Origin: Cliona cf. orientalis
Taxonomy: Eukaryota; Porifera; Demospongiae; Clionaida; Clionaidae
Direction: 5' to 3'
Length of the DNA: 64,000 nucleotides
Assembly: GCA_963930775.1 (NCBI GenBank)
Contig: OZ005694.1
Coordinates: 5,945,054 to 6,009,053, forward strand
The notes under the pieces were generated by a model. That model did no database searches. It was not told the origin of the DNA and worked only from the letters and a program-made list of their open reading frames with translations. Made by a program: the position numbers and the translations under genes. This document shows, one piece after another, positions 12,160 through 22,227 of this stretch; positions within the stretch are counted from its first letter, which is position 1; each line of letters starts with the position of its first letter.

Positions 12160-15100
12160 ATGGCTTCTGGTTTCGAGTGGCCCTATGAACCAAAGCCAAG
12201 ATACTTTCACTATACTGGTGCACTTCGAGGAGAGTTGCTCGTCTTTGCTGGTGTTACAGTAGACTTTAACAAGACCAAGGAAGAGTTGTCATCCACTATC
12301 CAAGTCTTTGATCAGTATCTTGAACAGTGGAGGCAGCTACAGGGATCAAGTGGCAAGAACGGCACCGCGAAAATTTTTAACCATAGAAGATACCCGGACC
12401 AAAAACCCTGTCACAATAGCACGCGAAAATTTGGGTGCCGTTTATGCCACTTGACCCAGCTACAGACCACAGGCTGTCCACCCAAAAGATTGTATAATGG
12501 TGGCTGCTGTGTTTCTCCAAGTTGTGACCTGTACGTGTATGATGGTGATGGACTCTACAAGTTGTCCTCTGAGAAATGGAGTCAGTTGTCGGTTGAATCG
12601 GATGTGAATGGTCCAATGAAGAAGTATCATTGCAGAATGGTCCATTTCAACAAGAAAAAGGTAGCTGTCATTGGAGGCGCAGGTCTACCACCTGCCTCAC
12701 TCCAGCCTGGAGCATCTTTCATCAAGGATGAACGTTACAGTGATGGACGAGGATGGACAAATGAAATCCATGTTTTTGATACCGATGAATGTGAGCTATA
12801 ATAATCATACACAGTCATTGTTGGCATAAGCTCCAATCATGCATCCTCAGGTGGCTGGTCCTCCCCTGCCATCAGTGGTACTAGACCTCCTCCCTGTGCT
12901 GGCTTCTCTCTCACCAGCATTGATGACTACAGGGCTCTCATGTTTGGAGGAAGGGAAGGGGTGCATTCAATGAGAACCTCCGAAATCTACTTTATCGACC
13001 TCCAGGCATTGGTATCATATTATAATAATTGTCTATCCGTCTATCCATAACAGAAGGTCGGCGGAAGTGATTTGACCTTGCGACACAAAGGCTATATCTG
13101 GCCCTCGAGCATTAGAAGCTTAAACCAGGTGATCTCTGTGAGCGCTAGCCTTGGCACTAGCTACAGGCACGAACTTGAATGGACTGTACAAAACTAAGCA
13201 ACAGATGGGGACTTACATTCAGGGAGTCAGACCTGCAGTTAAGCAAGCAGCTCAATTCATGAGAAGGCATGATATCTGAGTGGACATCATGGAGGTAGTA
13301 GATTCTGACTTTTTTAGTCTTTCAAGGGGAGATACAAGCAAGCTAACGACTTTTTGGACAGTTGATTGATTCAGCCATGTGCTCAAACAGATTCCAGGAC
13401 ATAGGTCTGGCCTGTGGCCTTGTAGCCTTAGAAAGAGTATTATTATAGTGTGTGTGCAACTGTGGGCCTCATCATAGGCAAGACCATTCGTGCAGTTGTA
13501 CTTTTACAATCCCCTACTTTTGTGGGATCCTAAATGCCAAAATACAACGATCACGCGTGCAGCAGGGGGTGAGCGAAGCGACCCCCCTAGCCTGCTTGTA
13601 ATAATATATTATTATAATAATGATGCCCATGTACTTGTCAGAGATTGGACACCATATTATGAAAGTAGCGCATAGCTTTAGCCTTGTATCCATGCAGGTT
13701 TCAATCTTGCTCGCTGAAAGTACAGCATAAGCAAGTGTACAATTCAACTACCCACACCCTTTTCCCAGCATAGTAACACCGAGTCAGCGTCCAATTATCT
13801 GAAAACAACATAAGCAGGGACCTGAAACAAGGCCAATAGTTATTTTTCTAATGGGGGGGGGGGGGGGGCAACTCTAGATAAGGCAGCTATGAAGTCTAGT
13901 GTGCATCAACAATACCCATTATTATAATTATAGTGGTAAGGTTTGCGGCCTTAGCAAACGAAACTCAAGTTTTTATGTGAGATTATAAAATTGTTACCTT
14001 GAGCTTGCTTTCAGGGTTGCATTTTGTTTGTCAGAAGAATCTATTTACTGTAGCCATAAAAATTGTCTGCATGCACCATGTGAAAATTTCCCACTACTGA
14101 TCATGCTTAATATTTGTTCTGTATAGATTATTACCACATTGGAGAGACAACAGAGAGAGCCCTGGCCAGTTGGAAGATCAGACCATGCTGCTTGCTGTCT
14201 TGGCTTTGGTAGCCAGCACCCTCACCTGCTAGTCACTGGTGGAGTGGATAATGATGACAAGACTCTAGGAGATGCCTGGTTATTTGATGTGACCAACAGA
14301 AGATGGAAGGAGGTCAGTTATGCATGTACAACTATCTAACGGTCTCCCCAAGCAATGATCCCTCCTGACCACATTCAAGTTGGACAGCACTTAAGTGGTA
14401 ACATTCAATGTCTCCAAGTCTCCATTTTTTTCATATATATATAGCACAGGGCTAGCTTTATTCATCCACAGGATTACGTTAGCTAAGAGAACGCGTGAAG
14501 TTCGGCCAGCGGTAACTTGTTGGAGAAAGTAGCTCTTAGCTTTTAATGTATTCGCTAGATACAGGCGTCAGATACTCCACATACTTACCGATTTTCAAGT
14601 TTCAGAAAGGCTCCATTGAGGCCCTGAATTTTCTCATAATTTCCTCATAGATTACACCATAGGTTTCATCATACTTTCCACCATAATTACCTCATAACCA
14701 CAGAAAAATAAATTGCTACTGGGGATGTAATAAAAAACTTAGACTATATCCCTCGTCCATCAAGAAAAGTATTCACTGCACCTATTGTACGCCACCAATA
14801 TCAACCTTGGATACATTGACAAACTGCGCATTCTCCGTATACATGTATATTGGGGCGCGCGGCTTGAGCCGGTTGACCCGGACGTGACCTTCACCTGCCA
14901 TGTGCTCGACTGAATAGGGAAATCCCCCCAGAGAGTGAGCTTGCTAAAGAAAGCAAACTGAGAGAATCGCCATAATATTATTATATCATCGATAGTCCAC
15001 ATTCTCTTCTATGCTAGGTTCGAATTCTGGGTCCCAACACCCTGTCATGCGAGCTAAACTTTTTGAGCAGACTTCACACCAATTTCATCATAATTTGATC

Positions 15101-18100
15101 TTAGGTTTCATCGTAGGTATCATCATCATTTCATCATAATTACACGTACCTCATTGGTTGGCTGAATTCTTTTTTGTTGATTGGGACTCAGGATGTAATT
15201 ATTTTTGGCTATTCAGATAATTAGAGTGAGTACATGTACAATAGATATACCGTATTTCTTCTAAAAATTCGGCCCTTCTAATTATTCAGCACCCTTTACT
15301 GAATGATTGAATATAGTCTCTAATTTTTCGGCAAAGGTCATCATGTATATATGCTATAAACGGGAATGGAATGCGCACGCAGACAGAATGTTGAATAATA
15401 AACTCTAAAAATTCGGCGAAGCTAAAGCAATATTATTATTTTCATGCCGAATTTTTAGAAGAAATACGGTAATAGCTTGCATCCCACCTATGACGTACAT
15501 CAAAGCTACCGCCAGGGCAGTATACTGGATATTGCCCTGTGGCTAGGGTAATATCATGATATTTCCCTGTGGTGAATATTCAGCCCTCACAAACTGAGTA
15601 TACATATAGGTGTATATTATGAGAACTTCTCGTCCCCTCAAAGTACCTGGGGATAATAATCCCTATCTGATGCTACATGTACATGTACGTTTAGCTGGTA
15701 GCCTAGTAAGAATTGACATTTATAGTCATGTCACATTGTTACACCATGCAGCTAACACTGCCTGATGATATTCAATCAACAAGGTGGGGCCACTCAGTGA
15801 CAGCTATTTCCCTGGCACCAGGTCTCACTGAGGTCACTATGTTTGGAGGTGTGAGCTCTCTTTCCTTAGAGGACTGTATAGCAACAACTACCATCATATC
15901 ATTTGGTGAGTCTAATCCTTGTCCTCATCATATCATGTGGATGATTGGGTGTTTCATGAAACCTCTCTATCAAGTATATACCACGTACTTCTAATACAAC
16001 GAATGAAAAATTTTTGAAAATGTGTGCATTTCTGGTAAAGGTCATCAATCACTCCATTCATATACTGTGGTGTCCCAGATAAGCACCCAAGGGTGCTTAA
16101 ACATAACTCATAATTTTGGGCTGCACGGGCACTTGGCAACCCAGGATCAAAATTCCATATGTTTGTATAGAAGCTGCTACAGTGGCCCCTTGAAATGTGG
16201 TACATGGGCGCTTACCCAGCATACACAATTATGAGAATTTATAGAATGCTAATTTCTTACGTTAAATTGGATCATGCGTTGTATTCAATTAACTACGGTA
16301 TTATCATTAGTCTCATACGCCAGCCAGGTGCCCCTCCCATGGAAAATCGAGAAAGTGCCTGGTGTAAATCATTTGAAAGATAGATATTATCTTAATTAGT
16401 GTGTGTAGTCACATACGTTCCAAGGGCTAGGCTGACAAGTGGATATTGTTCCAAACTCTCATGATTTTTCATGGGAGAAGCCAGCATGCGAGACTATTGT
16501 GATTCTTCTTGGATGTACATGTAGTGATTAGCTATTAATGATTCTATTCAGAATATTCAGAGAGCACAATATCATGGCATTTAGTGGGTGTGGCTAAAAT
16601 GGACCAATTGGGGTCCAATGAGAGAATCCAGGAGAAGATTGAAAAGATTAAGCGATTTGCCAGAGCAGCTCCAGCAGTGTCCAGTGGTGATGGAGCTGAA
16701 GTAGAAGGTTTGAGGGATGCCTTGAGGGCTGTACAGATGAGGGAGAGGGAGCTACAGCAACAGCTGGAAGATGCTAACACGAGAGTGGAGCAAAGAATTA
16801 AGGTAATAGCCATTAACAATAATTGTATTACTGTTTGCAATTGCGTGACAAGCAAGTAACTTTGAAAGGTAGCAGGTTTAGCCTAGTGATTTCAATACTT
16901 TAACATCTGCACAGTGAAGTTCATATATCAGTCTACGCTAAGACCGCCTTAATTGGCTCTGGAATGCGGTTTGAGCAGCTGTACAGTAGTATATGCAGAG
17001 CTAGAAATAACGGTCGGACATCGGACATTTTCCGTGCATATTGCCCAAATGTCCGAGCATAGCAGCCTTTGTGCGGACATAATGTCCAGACATAGCCTAG
17101 AGCAATAGCTCAGCACTGTGGTTGCCTACAACCACAATTGACTGTTCATAGTGCATATGGGGAATAACAGTTTACACTAGTACTACTACCTGTCAAACCA
17201 CAGTCATGTTTGGTGGTCTGTGGAATCTGCTAAGTCTGCAGATAGTACTATAAAGATTATGAGCTGCAGCTACATTTACTACAATACAAACTGAAATGTA
17301 GCTGCAGCTCATGATCAGCTCATATATAGAACAGAATCTGAAATGTCTGTACAAAATTTGAAAATGTCCGAACAAAACTGATTATGTACGGACATTATGT
17401 CTGAATACTTTTAAATCCTTATTTCTAGCTCTGATATGGGTGACCGCATGGTGGAATAATGCATGTACTAAAATTTTCGTAGCTACCTAGACATAAGAGA
17501 TGTAAGCTATACACTTAAAACACACAGTGCAAAGGGATTATAGAACACCTGAGAGTACAAGATCATAGATTCTGGCCGGTCATTCGAGCAGAACAAGGCC
17601 AAACGGTCCTTAGACGAGTCTGGCCGCCTCCAACTTCAGTTGAGTGTTCAACATGCAGCAAATAGCCTCCAGCAGTTCATAGTTACAAATCTGGGAGCTA
17701 ACTTTCAGGTAAGTATCTTGACAAATACTGGAGACATACCGTTGTCGTTACCTCGAGAAACACCAGCTCAAATATCAGAAATAATTCAACAATTCTCACA
17801 AAAATAGCTTCATGTACAATACTGTAGTACTAACTAAACTGAACTGAGGCTAATAGATCTACCTTACTACTAGTCTCTGTAACAGGTTTCAACTCCCTAC
17901 CTACAACTGTTTGTTATTTATGAACCGATCTTCATGGCCATCTCCAGTCATCGCTCTGTTTCGGCGAAGTTCAAGCAAGTGTTCAACCTGCAGCTAACTG
18001 TCCTGGCTGCTTGATTAATTGGTCACATGAACATTCCATCCCATAGATCATCGGCCTGCCTTGGCTTCCGGTAAATCCTTGCTCGTGTTCAGATATAGCT

Positions 18101-21100
18101 GCACAAAATCTCAAAAAAGTGAATTTGTGGCCGTGTCGACCAGTGGTGTGACGTCATGCATAGGGCTTTAATCGCTGTTAGCTTACGCGAGGTATGCGCA
18201 AATAATTATATTCATAGACCACCCTTCCTGACTGTGGCGCGCGTATACGTCAACCGCAGTTGATTGATGATAACATTCCATAGTACCACTTAAGGAGGTC
18301 TTAGCGTAGACTGTATGGTAAATTAAAGATAAGATATAGTCAACATGACTCAACCAGGCCCTAGCTTCTACGTTTTATCGTGCAACACTGAAAAGTTGGG
18401 AGTAAGGCCTGGGAATAAGAATTCCTATAGCTAGATGAATTTTTAATTTTCTTGTGCATAAAATACCGTAATTATTTCTTTTGGCATAGAAATAATAATA
18501 ATAATAATTATTATTATTATTTCCTGAGCTTCACCGTATTTTTAGAGGTTATAATATTCAACATCATTTCCGTCCGCGTGCACATTCTATTCCCATTTAT
18601 AGCAGATTCGTGTGATGACCTTTGCCGAAAATTTAGCAACTATCATACTTAATCTAATACTATGTATGGAAAAAAACAATTTTGATAAATGCACATGTAC
18701 TTTTCTGGTGAAAGTCATCAATCGCTCCATGTATACATGTTATGAGAACACATTAATGCTAATTTCTTACGTTAAATCATACATTATATTCGATTAACTA
18801 CAGTATTTTTGAATAATTATTGTTGGGCAAAGATTGTTGAATAATTAGAAGGGCCGAATTTTTAGAAGAAGTACGGTATATAGGCCTTATGTGTCAGTAC
18901 ATAGCTGCTGTCTGGACCGCGTGTATTAAGGATTTGCATATTTTTATTATCCTAGGTTCAGGTGCCTAGCTATTATGCCCTACAGCATGTGATAGATGTT
19001 TGTAAATTGGCTAATATAACTGGTTATTAAGATACATGAGATTGTGTACATGTACGTTGTAATATATAATTACATCCCGGGTCCCAATTAACAAAACGAT
19101 TTGGCCAACCGATGAGGTAATTATGATGAATAATGATGAAACCTATGATGAAATCTATGATGAAATTATGGTGAAGACTGCTTTAAAATGTTTAACTCAC
19201 ATGACAGGGTGTTGGGACCCAGAATTCGAACCTAGCGTAGAAGAGATCGTGGACTATCAATGATACATAGCGATTCTCTCAGTTCGCTTTCTTTATTGAG
19301 CGTGCTCTCTGGAGGGGGGGGGGGGGGATTTCCCTATTCAGTCTAGCACATGGCAGGTGGAGGTCACGTCCGGGTCAATCTGCTCAATGACAAGCTGTGC
19401 GCCCCAATATCCGCGTATACGGAGCATGCGCAGTTTGTCAATGTGTCCTAGTTCGAATTATGGCGGTGTACGATAGTGCGGTGTAATACTTTTCATGAGG
19501 GACTCGGGATGTAGTCTAAGTTATATCCCCAGTAGCAATTTACTTTTGCGGTTAATAGGTAATTATGATGTAACCCATGTCGTCATAACACTAAAATTCA
19601 GAGCCTTTACAGAACACTTCTGAGACCTGAAAATCCACAGAATTATAGATTAACTTATAATAATTATACATACCGTAAATCGCGAATATTTCGATGTTAA
19701 AATATTTTCAGACAGCATGGCTTGTGCGAAAATTAAGCGCACGAAATACATGCGCAACATTAACGACAATGCGGTACAGGGTCGTTTATCCAAAAATTAT
19801 TTAACGCGAAAATTATCGCATGAACTTCACGCATTCTCAAGGCTGGTCGATGTAATCCTGTCGATAAATAGAGCTAGCCTTGCACTATATTGTAGCACGC
19901 ATCTGTCACGACCAATCCGAAGTTCGAAACTTGTACTATGCTATTGAGTTCATCTCCTATGATTGAAGCATCGAAACTTGTCCCTGTCATGGTCGAGAGT
20001 TGGTCTTAGACTCCATCTCTACGATTGAGGCACCATCTTTGATGTGTATATTGACGACCTTTTACCATATGCACCATTAGAACTATAATTTTTCATAATA
20101 ATATTATAATATTGAACCACCTACATGTATGTATACTAAATTTATTTCCACTAAAGAAAATTGAAAACCAAAGAGATGAAGCTATAGACCAGTTGAGTCA
20201 GCAAGTTCAGCGAGAGCAGCAGCTAAGTCAGCAATTACAACAAGAGATCCAGCAATTCCAACAGCAGTATCAGCAACTCCTGCAGCGGCTACAACAGGTC
20301 CAGCAGCAGCACCAGCAGCAACTTGAGCAGCTCCAACAGCAGCATGAGCAGGATCAGAGATCCCGAGAAAGGGCGGAGTATGCTGAAGTGAGAGCTAGAG
20401 AGGCTGAGGCTCAGCTACATCAAGTCCAGTCACACTGGGTCATTCCAAGGAGTGAGATTGAGCTCACCAAGGAGAAGCTTGGCAAGGGAGCTTGGGGGAA
20501 GGTCAAGGTAGCCAAGTTCAGGGGAACCTGTGTCGCTGCAAAATGCTACTACCAGATTCTTCTCTCTGAGCACAACCTTCGACTGTTTCGTCGTGAGATC
20601 AGCATGGCCGCTCGTCTTCGCCACCCCAACCTGGTCCAGTTCATTGGAGCTTCAATAGAGGGAGAGCTGATTCTTGTGACAGAGCTGATGACGACAAGCC
20701 TCGGAGCTCTGATGCACCGTGGACCACTCAGTGAAGCCAACATCACCTCCATCAGCCTGGACGTAGCTCGAGCCCTCAACTACCTCCACCTGATGCAGCC
20801 ACACCCCATCATCCATCGAGACATCTGCAGCGGTAATGTTCTCCTTGACCCACTCCCAGAGGACTGCTGGAAAGCCAAAGTCTCCGACTATGGCTCAGTC
20901 AATCTTCTCCAGCACCTGACCACAGCTCATCCTGGGAATCCCTTCTATGCAGCCCCTGAATCTGAATATCCAAGGCTTCAGACGGCAAAGATGGACATCT
21001 ACAGCTTTGGTGTTCTTCTAGCAGAGATGCTGACCAATGAGCTGCCAGAGAAGAAAGATCGTCATCGACAGATTCTCAAGATCTCTGTGGAACGACCAAA

Positions 21101-21191
21101 CTTTGTTGAACTAGTTAGGCAGTGTCTTAGTGAGGAAGGAGACCATCGCCCCTCTGCTCAAGACATAATGACACAACTTAGTGATGTGTGA
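12160..21191 (+). CDS. Kelch / coiled-coil / TKL-like protein kinase, copy 1
   Basis: Exons: 12160-12790, 12851-13011, 14127-14312, 15752-15905, 16552-16802, 20157-21191; total 2418 nt, 805 residues, open throughout. Exons 1-4 encode Kelch-type beta-propeller repeats (LVFAG, VAVIGG, ALMFGG, LLVTGG, VTMFGG at blade strands). Exon 5 and the start of exon 6 form a Glu/Gln-rich coiled coil. Kinase, residues about 562-800: GKGAWGKV loop, VAAK lysine, helix-C Glu in FRREIS, IIHRDICSGNVLL catalytic loop, SDYG in place of DFG, AAPES, DIYSFGVLLAEM, and the HRPS arginine. All catalytic residues are present, so activity is predicted. HRDICSGN suggests a TKL/Ser-Thr type. Compared with copies 2 and 3, exon 1 carries a 123-nt in-frame insertion (a MITE) and has lost 21 nt around the GGYDGS blade, so this propeller is the least canonical. 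Confidence 0.82.
12343..12457. mobile_element. 115-bp MITE inserted in frame in Kelch exon 1
   Basis: The ends ggatcaagtggcaagaacgg and the inverse of ...cgtttatgccacttgaccc pair with few mismatches. The flanking octamer AGCTACAG occurs at 12335-12342 and again at 12458-12465, while copies 2 and 3 have it once at the same codon. 115 + 8 = 123 nt = 41 codons, with no stop, so the frame continues. The 8-bp duplication fits a hAT-type element. Confidence 0.9.
13012..14126. other. Intron 2 of Kelch-kinase copy 1
   Basis: Non-coding. It holds a repeat-derived segment with gagcgaagcgacccccc around 13570, a TTA/ATT-rich hairpin near 13602-13620 and a G homopolymer at about 13854-13868. No exon was recognised. 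Confidence 0.5.
14738..15196 (-). repeat. CATCCC-ended repeat family, inverted copy in intron 3
   Basis: This is the same family as 19071-19520 and 29673-30665, in opposite orientation. Ends are of the type acatcc-x-gagtcccaat and gggatgtagtctaag. Internal marks are the 'gatgaaacctat' mini-repeat, gggacccagaattcgaacct and ggaggtcacgtccgggtca. It is non-coding, about 460 bp. Confidence 0.7.
15248..15471. mobile_element. MITE with taccgtatttcttctaaaaa TIRs, intron 3 of copy 1
   Basis: The left end, taccgtatttcttctaaaaa, is exactly inverted at the right end, over 26 bp. TA lies at both termini, consistent with a Tc1/mariner-type MITE. A related, more diverged element with the same right end lies at 18464-18878. 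Confidence 0.85.
16929..18313. mobile_element. 1.4-kb element with 22-bp TIRs in intron 5 of copy 1, containing a nested MITE
   Basis: cagtctacgctaagaccgcc at 16929 is inverted at 18292-18313 (one mismatch in 22). A second element, 16996-17433, is nested inside; it has CAGAGCTAGAAATA ends and a 5-bp ATATG duplication on either side. An exon-like open segment lies at about 17572-17708 and ends at a good donor (ctttcag/gtaagt). It has no counterpart in the other Kelch-kinase copies, so it belongs to the insertion rather than to the host gene. Confidence 0.6.
18464..18878. mobile_element. MITE, diverged relative of the 15248 element
   Basis: The ends are taccgtaattatttctt and gaatttttagaagaagtacg. 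The right 30 bp match the 15248-15471 family. Internal AATAAT/ATTATT hairpin. No ORF. Confidence 0.5.
19071..19520 (+). repeat. CATCCC-ended repeat family, direct copy
   Basis: It starts tacatcccgggtcccaat and ends gggactcgggatgtagtc, a 14-bp imperfect TIR. It contains a 'gatgaaacctat' mini-repeat array, a G homopolymer near 19314-19327 and no coding frame. It lies in intron 5 of copy 1. Confidence 0.75.
19674..19960. repeat. Partial copy of the 'taccgtaaatcgcgaatatt' element
   Basis: The left end, taccgtaaatcgcgaatatt, matches in inverted orientation the right end of the complete element at 24237-24426. Shared interior words include GTGCG-AAATT-AAG and CGGTACAGGGTCGT. No right terminus was found. 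Confidence 0.55.
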
Positions 21192-22227
21192 GTATTATGG
21201 TGATAAGGTATATAGCATTACTTGATGTTTTGTACCCTAGAAATTCTGAATTCAAAGTGTTATGTTTGTTAAATTCCTCTTCCTGTAAAAAAAACGTGGT
21301 AATTAGTGGTTATTATAATGTTATTCAGCGGGCTATGACAGCAGTTTTGTATACACCTCTTGGTTGTTGTAATAATATTATTGTCGCAATATCACCACAT
21401 TACATTGTATAGCTAACTCATGCATCATTAAGTATGGTGGCTTGTAAGGGCCACTTCCTTCAACCGTATTTCTATTGTAGAAATTCATTTCCACTCTAGT
21501 TCCATTCTAATTCCAAGATACTTACAAGCCACCATAATAATTATTATAAGTACCACATACTGCAGCTGTATTGACTCAAGAATGTGTATACTAAAACCTA
21601 GAGCATATAGCTACACTGTAGCAGTTGATCTTCCTGTCTGCATAGAGACTATGTAAGACCAGGCTCCATCTGAACCCACTAGAAAATGCATCGTCAGCAT
21701 TGAAGTCACTGTCATATAGTCTATCTCATAGACTCTAACAGAGAACTGGTACTGTTTTCAAACACCACCCACTCATGGTCATCCCACATGGGATTCAGAT
21801 TGCCGCTGATGTTTCTGGTGGTTTTATCTCTGAGATTCTACTTAACAGCAGTGATTTCCAAGTATGAATCACTGTTGTTCCATAGGTCGTGTGTCTGGTA
21901 ATTTTTTTTCCAGCATGAATTGGAGCGATAGCTAGAATACCAAATAGTATACCATGGGCATAGTAAGAACATGGGCGAGAATAGACTGTTAGCCTGGAGG
22001 ATATCGTTATTTCCACATCATTAATATTGGTGTGGTGACTCACAGTTGTCTCTGATAAAGGATGTAGCTATCACCATAATTTTTATACTATGGAGCCGCA
22101 TAGCTAATATTATAATAATAATAATGTTATAGCTACTATGGAGCCACATAATAATAACCGTGAGAGTTCACTTCAGTCAGTGCCTCACTGATCGAGGCAG
22201 CTAGTACATTGTCTGTGTACTGTGCAG
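21192..22227. other. Intergenic between Kelch-kinase copy 1 and the C2orf81 homolog
   Basis: This is the duplicated 3' flank of the kinase gene. The same segments recur after copies 2 and 4, for example the words ccataggtcgt, agaacatggg and gactgttagcct. The first exon(s) of the C2orf81-like gene should lie here or be lost; I could not identify one. Confidence 0.5.

Noticed and set aside
20430..20779. Antisense ORFs over the kinase exons
   Set aside because: Shadows of the conserved kinase frame, repeated in each copy.
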